A stretch of 36,836 bases of DNA from an uncultured beta proteobacterium (GTDB taxonomy: Bacteria > Pseudomonadota > Gammaproteobacteria > Burkholderiales > Burkholderiaceae_C), in the NCBI GenBank assembly GCA_903828235.1, contig CAIKLM010000096.1:1-36836 (forward strand), read 5' to 3'. Each line of letters opens with the position of its first letter. Position 1 is the stretch's first letter. A program made the position numbers and the translations under genes. Shown in pieces: positions 15,774-25,187 of this stretch. The notes under the pieces are model-generated. The model was not told the origin of the DNA. It did no database searches and saw only the letters and a program-made list of their open reading frames with translations.

Positions 15774-17225
15774 ATGAGCCCGACCCCCGGCTTCGCGCCT
15801 GCCGAGCCGCCTGCGCGCGTGCGCGACGACATCACCAGCGACCGCATCGTCCTGGCCGCCATCGGCGCCGTCTGGGCTGCGGCTGTGTCCTACGGCATCG
15901 CCTTCGGCGTCGGCACCGGGCTGGCGCTGGGAGTCGGGCTGCTGCTGATGGGCGTGGCCGGGGCGGTGTCCGCGGTGGGCCGCAGCGGCCCGGTCAGCCA
16001 GGTCGGATTGCCTGCGCTGGGCATGGCGATGGTGGGCCTGCTGATCCACGTGGCGCGCGGGCACGCCGAGGCCCACTTCGCGGTGTTCGCCTTCATGGCC
16101 GTCACCGTCGTCTACCGCCGCGTGCTGCCGGTGATCGCGGCGGCCGCCACGATCGCGGTGCACCACCTCAGCTTCAACTACTTCCAGGCCTGGGGCTGGG
16201 GCCCGGTCTGCTTCACCGAGCCGAGCCTGATGCGCGTGATCGAGCACGCGCTGTTCGTCGTCGCCCAGGCCGTCGTGTTGGTCGTGATGGCGCGCCGTGC
16301 CGCGGCCGACGAGCGCGTGAGCTCGCAACTGCAGCAGATCGTCAACCGCCTGGTGACCGAGGACGGCAGCGTCGACTTCAGCCGCATCAGCGTCGCCCGC
16401 CCCGAGCCCGCCACGAAGCAACTGCTCGACGCGCTGAACAGGGTGCAAAGCACGGTGGCGCAGGTGCGCCAGGGCGCGCTCGAGATCAACAACGCCGCGG
16501 CCGAGATCGCCAACGGCACCACCGACCTGTCCAGCCGCACCGAGCAGTCAGCCGGACGATTGCAGAAGACGGCCAGTTCGGTGGAGGAACTGTCCGGCAC
16601 GGTGGCGCAGACGGCCGCGTCGGCGGCCGCGGCCAGTCGCCTTGTCGGCGACGCGACCCATCGTGCCGAGCGCGGCGGCGAAGCGGTGCAGAGCGTCGTG
16701 CAGACCATGACCGGCATCCACGGCAGCTCGCAGCGGATCGCCGACATCATCGGCACGATTGACGGCATCGCCTTCCAAACCAACATCCTGGCGTTGAACG
16801 CCGCGGTCGAGGCGGCCAGGGCTGGCGAGCAGGGCCGGGGCTTCGCCGTCGTGGCTGCCGAGGTGCGAAGCCTCGCGCAGCGCTCGGGCGAGGCGGCGCG
16901 CGAGATCAAGGCGCTGATCCAGGCCAGCGTCGAGCAGGTGCAGGCGGGCACCCAGCGCGTGGGCGAGGCGGGCACGGCGATGCAGGACATCGTCAAGGCG
17001 GTTCACGAGGTGCGTGCCGTGATCGACGAGATCGCCGCCGCGGCCTCGGAGCAGGCGCAGGGGCTGCGCCAGGTCAACGGGTCCGTGGCCGAGATCGACG
17101 GCGTGACGCAGCAGAACGCGGCGCTGGTGGAGCAGTCGGCGGCAGCGGCCACCAGTCTGCGCGAGCAGGCGCAGCGCCTGACCGCGGCCGTGAGCGGGTT
17201 CCGGCTCGCCGCCGCAGGCGGTTGA
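15774..17225 (+). CDS. Methyl-accepting chemotaxis protein with multi-pass membrane sensor
   Basis: The protein has 483 residues. Residues from about 25 to 190 form five or six membrane segments with no large periplasmic loop. They carry conserved histidines ([20 protein letters not shown] and [17 protein letters not shown]), a pattern I recognise from membrane modules of other MCPs and GGDEF proteins. There is no clear HAMP domain. The cytoplasmic coiled coil contains the highly conserved hairpin [20 protein letters not shown] followed by [18 protein letters not shown], which contacts CheA/CheW. No C-terminal receptor pentapeptide for CheR is seen. A sigma-28-like promoter precedes it, tying it to motility. 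The stop abuts the convergent CoxS-like gene with no spacer. The ligand is unknown. Confidence 0.93.
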   Translation: MSPTPGFAPAEPPARVRDDITSDRIVLAAIGAVWAAAVSYGIAFGVGTGLALGVGLLLMGVAGAVSAVGRSGPVSQVGLPALGMAMVGLLIHVARGHAEAHFAVFAFMAVTVVYRRVLPVIAAAATIAVHHLSFNYFQAWGWGPVCFTEPSLMRVIEHALFVVAQAVVLVVMARRAAADERVSSQLQQIVNRLVTEDGSVDFSRISVARPEPATKQLLDALNRVQSTVAQVRQGALEINNAAAEIANGTTDLSSRTEQSAGRLQKTASSVEELSGTVAQTAASAAAASRLVGDATHRAERGGEAVQSVVQTMTGIHGSSQRIADIIGTIDGIAFQTNILALNAAVEAARAGEQGRGFAVVAAEVRSLAQRSGEAAREIKALIQASVEQVQAGTQRVGEAGTAMQDIVKAVHEVRAVIDEIAAAASEQAQGLRQVNGSVAEIDGVTQQNAALVEQSAAAATSLREQAQRLTAAVSGFRLAAAGG

Positions 17226-17705
17226 TCAGCGTGCGGCCGGGGCCGGCCCTGCGGCCGCTTCGCGCACGGCCGCCACGATGTTGACGTAGCCGGTGCAGCG
17301 GCACAGGTTGCCCTCCAGCGCGTGCACGATCTGCGATTCCGTCGGGTGCGGTTCCTCGGCCAGCAGGGCCGTGGCGCTCATCAGCATGCCCGGCGTGCAG
17401 TAGCCGCACTGCAGGCCGTGGCAGCGGCTGAACGCCTGCTGCAGCGGGTTCAGGCTGCCGTCGGGCGCGGCCAGGCCTTCGACGGTGGTGACGGCGCGGC
17501 CGTCGCACTGCAGCGCCAGCAGGTTGCAGCTCTTGACGGCCTGCCCGTCCAGCAGCACGGTGCAGGCGCCGCACTGCGCCGTGTCGCAGCCCACGTGGGT
17601 GCCGGTGAGTCCCAGGTCCTGGCGCAGCAGGTGCACCAGCGTCTGTTCGGGCGGCACGTCCAGCGGGTGGGGGCGGCCGTTCACGGTGAGAAGAAGGCGT
17701 GGCAT
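17226..17705 (-). CDS. [2Fe-2S] small subunit of a xanthine-oxidase-family enzyme (CoxS / isoquinoline oxidoreductase alpha type)
   Basis: The protein has 159 residues. The N-terminal ferredoxin fold carries the first cluster motif ([16 protein letters not shown] with a further Cys in KSCN). The C-terminal helical domain carries the second ([12 protein letters not shown] and [13 protein letters not shown]). Such subunits pass electrons from a molybdopterin subunit (CoxL/IorB type) to an acceptor. No molybdopterin or FAD subunit gene is adjacent: the next gene on one side is convergent and on the other divergent, so this subunit is an orphan here. I chose the ATG at 17705 because it begins the conserved [10 protein letters not shown] strand; longer frames run into the divergent RND genes. 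A CAGAAT box lies 7 nt before it. Confidence 0.92.
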   Translation of the reverse strand: MPRLLLTVNGRPHPLDVPPEQTLVHLLRQDLGLTGTHVGCDTAQCGACTVLLDGQAVKSCNLLALQCDGRAVTTVEGLAAPDGSLNPLQQAFSRCHGLQCGYCTPGMLMSATALLAEEPHPTESQIVHALEGNLCRCTGYVNIVAAVREAAAGPAPAAR

Positions 17706-17712
17706 GGCGCAG

Positions 17713-17718
17713 ATTCTG
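17713..17718 (-). promoter_or_regulatory. Putative -10 box 7 nt before the CoxS-like gene
   Basis: On the minus strand CAGAAT ends 7 nt before the ATG at 17705, and there is no Shine-Dalgarno sequence. This is the same leaderless-type spacing seen at 6665, 12356, 23192 and 23742. Confidence 0.35.
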
Positions 17719-17871
17719 GGCCGAAACCCGGCGCTCCGCCGAAGCCGCGGCCCCTTTGCACCGGCCGGCAACGGAATCGTGGCCTCCCCGGGCGAAGGGG
17801 CTGCCGGGCGGTTAGGCTTCGCGCTTCGCCAGAACTCCTGCCGTGCCCGGGCCGCCGAGCCCACTCCCATC

Positions 17872-19101
17872 ATGCTTCGTTCGACTATCCCGACCCCGGC
17901 CGCCGAGGCCGCCCTTCGCCGGCCCGTGGCGCTGGCCGCCGCCCTGGTGCTGCTGACCCTGGCCGGCTGCGGCAAGCCTGACACCCCGGCGGGCGGCACC
18001 ACCGCGACCGCCGCCTCGGCCCCTGCGCGCGCCGGGGCCCCGAAGGCCGTCCCCGTGCTGCTGCTGGCCCCCGAGGACGTGCGCACCGTCGACGCCACGC
18101 TGCGGGCCACCGGCCCGGTGATCAACGGATCGCTGCAGCCCGAACGTCGCGCCGACCTGCGCGCCGAGGTCGCGGCCACGGTGCAGCAGGTGCTCAAGGA
18201 CAACGGCGAGACGGTGCGCGCCGGCGACTTGCTGGTGCGCCTGGACGACACCGCCATCCGCGAGAGCCTGGTCTCGGCCGAGGAGACCGTGCGGGCCGCC
18301 ACGCAGGCCCTCGAGCAGGCCGAGCGCCAGGTGGCGCGCCTGCGCACGCTGCAGGGCCAGGGCATGAGCTCGATGCAGGCGCTGGAAGATGCCGAGGTGC
18401 GCCGCAACGGCGCCAACAGCGAACTGGTGGCGGCCCGCGCCCGCGTGGCCACCGCGCGCCAGCAGCTGCGCCGCACCGAGGTGCGCGCGCCGTTCGCCGG
18501 CGTCGTCAGCGGCCGGCAGGTCTCGGCCGGCGACACAGCGCAGGTGGGCCGCGAGCTTGTGAAGGTCATCGACCCCGGCAGCCTGCGCTTCGAGGGCCTG
18601 GTCTCGGCCGACCGCCTGCAGGAGCTGAAGGTCGGCCAGTCCGTGAGCTTCCGCGTCAACGGCTTCGGCGACCGGCTCTTCACCGGCAAGGTGCGGCGCA
18701 TCGACAGCGCGGCCAACGCCACCACCCGCCAGGTCGCGGTGCACGTGAGCTTCGACAAGGCCGCCGACGCGCCGCGCGTGGCGGGCCTGTTCGCCGAGGG
18801 CCGCATCGAGACCGGCGGCGCCCAGCAGCTGATGCTGCCCGAGGGCACGGTGATCCGCAGCGGCGACAGCGCCCACGCCTGGAAGCTGGGCGAGGGCGTG
18901 CTGAACAAGGTGGCGCTCAAGCTCGGCGAGCGCGACCCGCGCAGCGGCGAGTTCCCGGTGCTGTCGGGCCTGGCCAGCGGCGACCGCGTGCTGCGCAGCC
19001 CGGCCAGCTCGCTGGTGGACGGCCAGAAGTTCGAGTTCGCCAAGCCGGCGGCCACGGCTGCCGCATCCGCGCCGGCGGCCGCCCCGGCGGCCTCGCGCTG
19101 A
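17872..19101 (+). CDS. RND efflux periplasmic adaptor (membrane fusion) lipoprotein
   Basis: The protein has 409 residues. The N-terminus has a lipoprotein signal with lipobox LAGC (Cys lipidated, then GKPD), so it should be anchored in the inner membrane. Then follow the barrel-sandwich half RADLRAEVAATVQQVLKDNGETVRAGDLLVRLDD, an alpha-helical hairpin (about residues 125-200) and the second half EVRAPFAGVVSGRQVSAGD. The C-terminal beta-barrel and membrane-proximal domains follow, ending in an Ala/Pro-rich tail. It bridges the RND pump encoded 31 nt downstream and an outer-membrane channel whose gene is not in the window. The ATG at 17872 gives the proper lipoprotein signal; the frame is open further upstream without family-like sequence. 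Confidence 0.93.
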   Translation: MLRSTIPTPAAEAALRRPVALAAALVLLTLAGCGKPDTPAGGTTATAASAPARAGAPKAVPVLLLAPEDVRTVDATLRATGPVINGSLQPERRADLRAEVAATVQQVLKDNGETVRAGDLLVRLDDTAIRESLVSAEETVRAATQALEQAERQVARLRTLQGQGMSSMQALEDAEVRRNGANSELVAARARVATARQQLRRTEVRAPFAGVVSGRQVSAGDTAQVGRELVKVIDPGSLRFEGLVSADRLQELKVGQSVSFRVNGFGDRLFTGKVRRIDSAANATTRQVAVHVSFDKAADAPRVAGLFAEGRIETGGAQQLMLPEGTVIRSGDSAHAWKLGEGVLNKVALKLGERDPRSGEFPVLSGLASGDRVLRSPASSLVDGQKFEFAKPAATAAASAPAAAPAASR

Positions 19102-19131
19102 GCCGGGCCTCGCCGCCCCACGGAGACCGCC

Positions 19132-22100
19132 ATGTTCCTGTCCGACTTCAGCGTCAAGCGGCCCATCGCGATGATCGTGCTGATCATCGCGTTGATGGGC
19201 CTGGGCCTGCTCGCTCTGTCCAAGCTGCGCGTGAACAACCTGCCCGACGTCGAGCCGCCGGTGCTGGTGGTCAACATCACCTACCCCGGCGCCAGCCCCG
19301 AGACGGTGGAGCGCGAGGTCGTCTCGCGCATCGAGAAGTCGATGCAGAGCATCTCGGGCGTCGACCGCCTGTCGAGCACGGCGCGCGAGGGCAGCGCGCA
19401 GTTCGTGCTGGTGTTCGATTTCGACAAGAACCTCATCGAGGCCGCCGACGAGGTGCGCAACGCCATCGCCGCGGTGCGCTACAAGCTGCCCACCGAGATG
19501 CGCGAGCCCATCCTGCAGCGCGTGGACCCCACGGCGCAGCCGGTGATGCAGGTGGCGCTGAGCTCCAGCGTGCTCGACCACGCCGAGATCTCGCGCCTGG
19601 CCGAGGACCAACTCGCCGACCGCTTCCGCGCGCTGCCCGGCGTGGCGGTGGTCACCGTCAATGGCGCGCTGCGCCGCGAGCTCAGCGTGCTGCTGCACGC
19701 CGACAAGCTGCGCCAGTACTCGGTGTCGGTCACCGAGGTGGTGGCGGCGCTGCGCGCGCAGAACGCCACCGCGCCCGTGGGCAAGGTGCGCGGCACGCTC
19801 GAGGACCAGAGCATCCGCCTCGTCGGCCGCCTGGAGAGCCCCAGCGAGTTCGGGCGCATCGTCGTCAAGCGCCGGGGTGACGAGCTGGTGCGGCTGGCCG
19901 ACGTGGCCACCGTGCAGGACGGCTACGCCGAGGTCACGTCGCGCTCGATGCGCAACGGCAACCCCAACGTCAACATCTCGGTGTCGCGCACGCGCGAGGC
20001 CAGCACCGTGAGCATGGCCGACGCCGTGCGCGCCGAGACCGCGAAGATCGCCCAGGGCCTGCCCGCCGGCACGACGCTGGAGATCGTGCAGGACGGCGGC
20101 CGCAACGCCGAGAACAGCCTGTACAACGTGACGCACGCGCTGGTCTTCGGCGCCGGGCTCACGGTGTTCGTGGTCTACATGTTCCTGAACTCCTGGCGCA
20201 GCACGCTGATCACGGCGCTGAGCCTGCCCACCAGCGTGCTGGCCAGCTTCATTGCGGTGTGGCTGTGCGGGTTCTCGCTGAACTTCATGAGCCTGCTGGG
20301 CCTGAGCCTGGCCATCGGCGTGCTCATCGACGACGCGATCGTGGTGCGCGAGAACATCGTGCGCCACATGGAGATGGGCGCCGACCGCATCACCGCCGCG
20401 CTGGTGGGCACCAAGGAGATCGGGCTGGCGGTGGCCGCCACCACGTTCTCGATCGTGGCGGTGTTCATCCCGGTGGCGTTCATGCCGGGCGTCTCGGGGC
20501 AGTGGTTCGCGCCGTTCGCGCTCACCGTGGTGGCCTCGGTGATGGTGAGCCTGTTCATCAGCTTCACGCTCGACCCCATGCTCTCGGCCTACTGGGGCGA
20601 CCCTCCGGGCCACCACGACGCGCCGAAGAAGGGCATCAGCCTGTGGCTGAAGCACTTCAACGAGTGGTTCGACCACCAGTCCGACCGCTACGGCCACGTC
20701 ATCGCCTGGGCGCTGCACCACCGGCGCTGGATGGCGGCATTCGCCGTCCTCAGCATGGTGGCGGCGGTAGGGCTGCAGGCCAAGTGGGGCGGCAGCAGCT
20801 TCCTGCCCGCGGCCGACGCCGGCACCCTGGCCATCGACGTGCGCACGCCCGCGAGCACCAGCCTGGAGTACGCGCGGCTGAAGGTCGAGGCCGCGGCCAC
20901 GCTGGCGCGCACCGTGAAGGAGACGGTGGCCACCAACAGCCAGGTGCGCGTGGGCGGCGGCCGCATCTACGTGGACATCGGCAAGAGCACCGAGCGCAAG
21001 CGCGGCGCGCCGGCCATCGCGGCCGAGCTGCGCACGCTGATGGCGCGGCTGGTGGGCGCCGAGTACGTGGTGCTCGAAGACCTGAACATGGGCGCGCAGA
21101 AGCCGGTGCAGATCCGCTTCACGGGCGAGGACTCGCGCAAGCTGCTGGAACTGACCACCGAGTTCATGGCGCGGCTGCGCCAGGTGCCGGGCGCGGTGGA
21201 CGTCGGCCTGTCGGAGCAGGACCCGCAGAACGAGCTGCAGATCGAGCTCGACCGCAGCCTGGCCAACACCCTGGGCATCAGCGTCAACGACGCGGCGCAG
21301 GCGCTGCGCGTGGCCTTCGCGGGGGTGGAGGTCGGCGACTGGGTCGATCCCACCGGCGAGGCGCGCGACGTCGCCGTTCGGCTGGCCCCGGAAGACCGTG
21401 TCGACGCCGCCAACATCGAGCGGCTGCCCATCACCGTGACCGGCAGCAACATGATGGTGCCGCTGGAGCAGATCGCCACCGTCACCATGGGCAAGGCGCC
21501 CAGCCAGATCCAGCGCGAGGACGGGCAGCGCACCATCACGGTGGCGGCCAACGTGCAGGGCCGCAGCCCGGGCGAGGTGACGGCCGACGCGCGCCGCATC
21601 GCCGCCGAGATGAACTTCCCGCCCGGCTACGGGCTGCAGCTGGCCGGCGCCTCGCGCGACCAGCAGGAGGTGTTCTCGGCCATGGGCACCGCGCTGATCA
21701 TGGGCGTGGCCCTGATGTACCTGATCCTGGTGGTGCAGTTCGGCAGCTTCACGGCACCGCTGGCGGTGATGCTGTCGCTGCCGCTGTCGCTGATCGGCGT
21801 CGTCGTGGCGCTGCTGATGGTGGGCAGCGGCCTGAACCTGATGAGCTTCATCGGCGTTATCATGCTGATGGGCCTGGTGGCCAAGAACGCCATCCTGCTG
21901 CTGGACGCGGCGCGCGTGCTCGAGGCCGAGGGCATGGACCGCGAGTCCGCGCTGATGGCCGCCGGCCGCAAGCGGCTGCGACCCATCCTGATGACCACCT
22001 TCGCGCTGGTGGCCGGCATGGTGCCGGTGGCGGTGGGCATCGGCGAGGGCGGCGAGTTCTACCGGCCGATGGCGGTGGCCATCATCGGCGGCGTCATCAC

Positions 22101-22365
22101 GAGCACCTTCCTGACGCTGCTGGTGATCCCGAGCTTCTACGACTCCATCGAGATCGCGCGCGAGCGCATGGTGGCCAAGTTCCAGCGCCGCGCCGAGCGC
22201 TTCAATCCCTTCCTGGCCTTCGTGCAGACCTTCGTCGAGGCGGTGCTGACGCTGGTGTTCCTGCGCCTGCTGTGGCGCGGGCTCGCCGCGCTGCTGCGCC
22301 GGCTGCTCGGCCGCGGCAAGCCGCCCGTGGCGCCGACGGCGGGCTACGGGAGCGCGGCCGACTGA
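19132..22365 (+). CDS. RND-family multidrug efflux pump (HAE1/AcrB type)
   Basis: The protein has 1077 residues, slightly longer than AcrB (1049), and is an inner-membrane proton-driven trimeric transporter. TM1 follows the typical start MFLSDFSVKRPIAMIVLIIA. The first porter/docking region includes YPGASPETVEREVVSRIEK. The proton-relay acidic pair is in IGVLIDDAIVVRENIVRH, and the partner lysine lies in MGLVAKNAILLLDAAR near the C-terminus. About 12 membrane segments in two repeats are apparent. Substrate specificity cannot be read. It forms an operon with the adaptor gene upstream. No TolC-like gene is adjacent. Its TGA overlaps the cysQ ATG by one base. Confidence 0.95.
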   Translation: MFLSDFSVKRPIAMIVLIIALMGLGLLALSKLRVNNLPDVEPPVLVVNITYPGASPETVEREVVSRIEKSMQSISGVDRLSSTAREGSAQFVLVFDFDKNLIEAADEVRNAIAAVRYKLPTEMREPILQRVDPTAQPVMQVALSSSVLDHAEISRLAEDQLADRFRALPGVAVVTVNGALRRELSVLLHADKLRQYSVSVTEVVAALRAQNATAPVGKVRGTLEDQSIRLVGRLESPSEFGRIVVKRRGDELVRLADVATVQDGYAEVTSRSMRNGNPNVNISVSRTREASTVSMADAVRAETAKIAQGLPAGTTLEIVQDGGRNAENSLYNVTHALVFGAGLTVFVVYMFLNSWRSTLITALSLPTSVLASFIAVWLCGFSLNFMSLLGLSLAIGVLIDDAIVVRENIVRHMEMGADRITAALVGTKEIGLAVAATTFSIVAVFIPVAFMPGVSGQWFAPFALTVVASVMVSLFISFTLDPMLSAYWGDPPGHHDAPKKGISLWLKHFNEWFDHQSDRYGHVIAWALHHRRWMAAFAVLSMVAAVGLQAKWGGSSFLPAADAGTLAIDVRTPASTSLEYARLKVEAAATLARTVKETVATNSQVRVGGGRIYVDIGKSTERKRGAPAIAAELRTLMARLVGAEYVVLEDLNMGAQKPVQIRFTGEDSRKLLELTTEFMARLRQVPGAVDVGLSEQDPQNELQIELDRSLANTLGISVNDAAQALRVAFAGVEVGDWVDPTGEARDVAVRLAPEDRVDAANIERLPITVTGSNMMVPLEQIATVTMGKAPSQIQREDGQRTITVAANVQGRSPGEVTADARRIAAEMNFPPGYGLQLAGASRDQQEVFSAMGTALIMGVALMYLILVVQFGSFTAPLAVMLSLPLSLIGVVVALLMVGSGLNLMSFIGVIMLMGLVAKNAILLLDAARVLEAEGMDRESALMAAGRKRLRPILMTTFALVAGMVPVAVGIGEGGEFYRPMAVAIIGGVITSTFLTLLVIPSFYDSIEIARERMVAKFQRRAERFNPFLAFVQTFVEAVLTLVFLRLLWRGLAALLRRLLGRGKPPVAPTAGYGSAAD

Positions 22366-23144
22366 TGGAGGCGTCGCCGAGGCTGCTGGCCGAGGTCGAG
22401 GCCGTGGCCGAGGAGGCCGCGGCGCTGATCCTCGAGGTCTACGCCACCGACTTTGCCGTGCTGGGCAAGGCCGACGCCTCGCCGGTGACGGTGGCCGACG
22501 AGCGCGCCGAGGCGCACATCGTCGCTGCGCTGCAGCGCCTGGCGCCCGGGGTGCCGGTGGTGGCCGAGGAGGCTGCCGCGCGCGGCGAGGTGCCCGCCGT
22601 GGGTGCGCGCTTCTGGCTGGTGGACCCGCTGGACGGCACGCGCGAGTTCGTCTCGCGCAACGGCGAGTTCACGGTGAACATCGCGCTGGTGGAGGACGGC
22701 TCGCCGGTGCTGGGCGTCGTGCAGGTGCCCGTGCAGCGGCGGCGTTACGCCGGCCTCGTGGGGCAGGGCGCCTGGTGCGAGGACGCCGAAGGCCGCCGTG
22801 CCATCACCTGCCGCGCCGTCCCGCCCGCGGGCGAACTGGTCGTGGCCAGCAGCCGTTCGCACGGCGACGAGGCGGCGCTGCAAGGCTGGCTGGCGGCGCA
22901 GGGCCTGGCTGGACGGCCGCTGCGGCACCGGGCCACCGGGTCGTCGCTGAAGTTCGGGCTGCTGGCCTGCGGCGAGGCCGATCTGTACCCGCGGCTGGGC
23001 CGCACCATGGAATGGGACACCGCCGCCGGCCACGCCGTGCTGCGCGCTGCCGGCGGCGAGGTGTGCACGCTCGGCGGCGCGCCGCTGCGCTACGGCAAGC
23101 CCGGCTTCGAGAACCCGCACTTCGTCGCCCGCGGCGCCGCCTGA
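22365..23144 (+). CDS. cysQ: 3'(2'),5'-bisphosphate nucleotidase CysQ
   Basis: This 259-residue member of the inositol-monophosphatase superfamily removes the 3'-phosphate of PAP, the by-product of sulfate activation. Metal-binding motifs are clear: VVAEEAAA (first Glu pair), WLVDPLDGTREFV (the DPLDGT signature) and MEWDTAAGHAVLRAAGG (the third Asp). KADASPVTVADERAE at the N-terminus is typical of CysQ. The gene starts at the ATG at 22365, which shares one base with the stop of the RND pump gene, so the two are co-transcribed, although a functional link to efflux is not apparent. Confidence 0.93.
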   Translation: MEASPRLLAEVEAVAEEAAALILEVYATDFAVLGKADASPVTVADERAEAHIVAALQRLAPGVPVVAEEAAARGEVPAVGARFWLVDPLDGTREFVSRNGEFTVNIALVEDGSPVLGVVQVPVQRRRYAGLVGQGAWCEDAEGRRAITCRAVPPAGELVVASSRSHGDEAALQGWLAAQGLAGRPLRHRATGSSLKFGLLACGEADLYPRLGRTMEWDTAAGHAVLRAAGGEVCTLGGAPLRYGKPGFENPHFVARGAA

Positions 23145-23191
23145 GCCAGGGCCACGGGGCAAACCCGCGCGGGGTAGCGCCGGGGGGCTGC

Positions 23192-23197
23192 TAGGAT
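23192..23197 (+). promoter_or_regulatory. Putative -10 box of phaR, 7 nt before the second in-frame ATG
   Basis: TAGGAT overlaps the first possible phaR ATG (23196) and ends 7 nt before the second (23205). If it is the promoter, translation must start at 23205 on a leaderless message. Confidence 0.35.
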
Positions 23198-23708
23198 GCC
23201 CCGCATGCCGACCCGCCGCGAGCCGCCCGACCCCGCCGCCGGCTCGGCCGATGCCGGCCCCGTGGGCGTGCGGGTGCTGAAGAAGTACCCCAACCGGCGG
23301 CTCTACGACACCCGCACCAGCAGCTACATCACGCTGGTCGACGTGAAGAAGATGGTGCTCGCGCAAGAGGCCTTCGAGGTGCGCGACGCCAAGTCCGGCG
23401 AGGACCTCACGCGCAGCATCCTGCTGCAGATCATCCTCGAGGAAGAGAGCGGCGGCGTGCCGATGTTCTCCGCGGCCACGCTGGAGCAGATCATCCGCTT
23501 CTACGGCCACTCGATGCAGGGCGTGATGGGCCAGATGCTCGAGCAGAACCTCAGCCAGTTCGCCGAGATCCAGAAGCAGTGGCTGGCCGGCCAGCCCGGC
23601 GTCGTGCAGACGCTGATGGAAAGCTACGCCGAGCAGGGCCGCAAGCTGATGGAGCAGATGCAGCGCGGCGGCGGCCTGTTCCCCGGCATGTTCCCGCCCT
23701 CGCGCTGA
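23196..23708 (+). CDS. phaR: Polyhydroxyalkanoate synthesis regulator PhaR
   Basis: The protein has 170 residues. The PHB/PHA accumulation regulator DNA-binding domain begins at VRVLKKYPNRRLYDTRTSSY, and a second PHB-binding region follows (SILLQIILEEESGGVPMFSA). The C-terminal helix has Gln/Met-rich segments and ends GGGLFPGMFPPSR. In relatives such as Cupriavidus, PhaR senses granules and represses phasin synthesis; the presence of this gene suggests the organism stores PHA. Two starts are possible: ATG 23196 (after a G-run) or ATG 23205, favoured if the TAGGAT box is the promoter. It stands alone between cysQ and rimO. Confidence 0.94.
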   Translation: MPRMPTRREPPDPAAGSADAGPVGVRVLKKYPNRRLYDTRTSSYITLVDVKKMVLAQEAFEVRDAKSGEDLTRSILLQIILEEESGGVPMFSAATLEQIIRFYGHSMQGVMGQMLEQNLSQFAEIQKQWLAGQPGVVQTLMESYAEQGRKLMEQMQRGGGLFPGMFPPSR

Positions 23709-23741
23709 AGCAGCGGCGCGGGCCGGCCGCGCGGGCTGCTC

Positions 23742-23747
23742 CACAAT
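23742..23747 (+). promoter_or_regulatory. Putative -10 box of rimO, 6 nt before the ATG
   Basis: CACAAT ends 6 nt before the rimO ATG in the 45-nt gap after phaR. No Shine-Dalgarno sequence is present. Confidence 0.4.
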
Positions 23748-23753
23748 CCCGGC

Positions 23754-25187
23754 ATGACCGACACCACCGCGGCCGCCGAGCCGCCTGGCGCCGTGCGCGC
23801 GCCCACCATCGGCTTCGTCTCGCTGGGCTGCCCCAAGGCGCTCACCGATTCCGAGCTCATCCTCACGCAGCTCAGCGCCGAGGGCTACGCCACCAGCAAG
23901 CGCTACGAGGGCGCCGACCTGGTGATCGTCAACACCTGCGGCTTCATCGACGACGCCGTCAAGGAGAGCCTGGACACCATCGGCGAGGCGCTGGCGGCCA
24001 ACGGCCGCGTCATCGTGACAGGCTGCCTGGGCGCGAAGCAGGCCGACGACGGCGGCAACCTGGTGCGGCAGGTGCACCCCAAGGTGCTGGCCGTCACGGG
24101 CCCGCACGCCACGCAGGAGGTGATGGACGCCGTGCACCGCCACGTGCCGCGGCCGCACGATCCCTTCGTGGACCTGGTGCCCGAGGTGCGCGCGCAGTTC
24201 CGCGGCGACCCCGCCACCGGGGCCGGCATCAAGCTCACGCCGCGCCACTATGCCTACCTGAAGATCAGCGAGGGCTGCAACCACCGCTGCACCTTCTGCA
24301 TCATCCCCAGCTTGCGCGGCGACCTCGTCTCGCGCCCGGTGGGCGAGGTACTCAACGAGGCGCGGGCGCTGTTCGACAGCGGCGTGAAGGAACTGCTGGT
24401 CGTCAGCCAGGACACCAGCGCCTACGGCGTGGACCTGCAGTACCGCACCGGCTTCTTCGACGGCCGTCCCGTGAAGACGCGCCTGACCGAGCTGTGCGAG
24501 CAGCTGGCCCGGCTGGCCGAGCCCCACGGCGCGTGGATCCGGCTGCACTACGTGTACCCCTACCCGCACGTCGACGAACTGCTGCCGCTGATGGCCGACG
24601 GCCGCATCCTGCCCTACCTCGACGTGCCGCTGCAGCACGCCCACCCCGACGTGCTGCGCCGCATGAAGCGCCCGGCCAGCGGCGAGAAGAACCTCGAGCG
24701 CATCGCCCGCTGGCGCGCCGCCTGCCCGCAGATCGTGGTGCGCTCCACCTTCATCGCCGGCTTCCCGGGCGAGACGGACGCCGAGTTCGAGCACCTGCTG
24801 GCCTTCGTGAGCGAGGCGCAGATCGACCGTGCGGGCTGCTTCGCGTATTCGCCCGTGAAGGGCGCCGCGGCCAACGAGCTGCCGGGTCTGCCGCCGGCCG
24901 AGCTGCGCGAGGAGCGGCGCGCGCGCTTCATGGCGGTGGCCGAGGCCGTCTCGGCCGAGCGGCTGCAGCAGCGCGTGGGCGCCACCATGCAGGTGCTGGT
25001 CGACCACGCCCCGGCGCTGGGCCGCCGCGGCGGCGTGGGCCGCAGCTACGCCGACGCGCCCGAGATCGACGGCACCGTGCGCCTGCTGCCGCCGGAGAAG
25101 GCCAGCCGCACGCTGAAGGTGGGCGAGTTCACGCGCGCCCGCATCGTGGCCACCGAAGGGCACGACCTGGTCGGGGTGCCGGCATGA
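23754..25187 (+). CDS. rimO: Ribosomal protein S12 methylthiotransferase
   Basis: This 477-residue radical-SAM enzyme adds a methylthio group to the conserved Asp of ribosomal protein S12. The N-terminal UPF0004 domain ([37 protein letters not shown]) holds three cysteines for one 4Fe-4S cluster. The radical-SAM motif CNHRCTFC holds Cys175, Cys179 and Cys182. A C-terminal TRAM domain ends the protein. [12 protein letters not shown] and the S12-type linker distinguish it from MiaB. Its TGA overlaps the start of the next gene (ATGA at 25184-25187). Confidence 0.96.
   Translation: MTDTTAAAEPPGAVRAPTIGFVSLGCPKALTDSELILTQLSAEGYATSKRYEGADLVIVNTCGFIDDAVKESLDTIGEALAANGRVIVTGCLGAKQADDGGNLVRQVHPKVLAVTGPHATQEVMDAVHRHVPRPHDPFVDLVPEVRAQFRGDPATGAGIKLTPRHYAYLKISEGCNHRCTFCIIPSLRGDLVSRPVGEVLNEARALFDSGVKELLVVSQDTSAYGVDLQYRTGFFDGRPVKTRLTELCEQLARLAEPHGAWIRLHYVYPYPHVDELLPLMADGRILPYLDVPLQHAHPDVLRRMKRPASGEKNLERIARWRAACPQIVVRSTFIAGFPGETDAEFEHLLAFVSEAQIDRAGCFAYSPVKGAAANELPGLPPAELREERRARFMAVAEAVSAERLQQRVGATMQVLVDHAPALGRRGGVGRSYADAPEIDGTVRLLPPEKASRTLKVGEFTRARIVATEGHDLVGVPA

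Noticed and set aside
17812..20721. Minus-strand open frame of 969 codons opposite the RND genes
   Set aside because: It is a shadow of the adaptor and pump genes, with low-complexity HRRG-type composition and no start or domain support.
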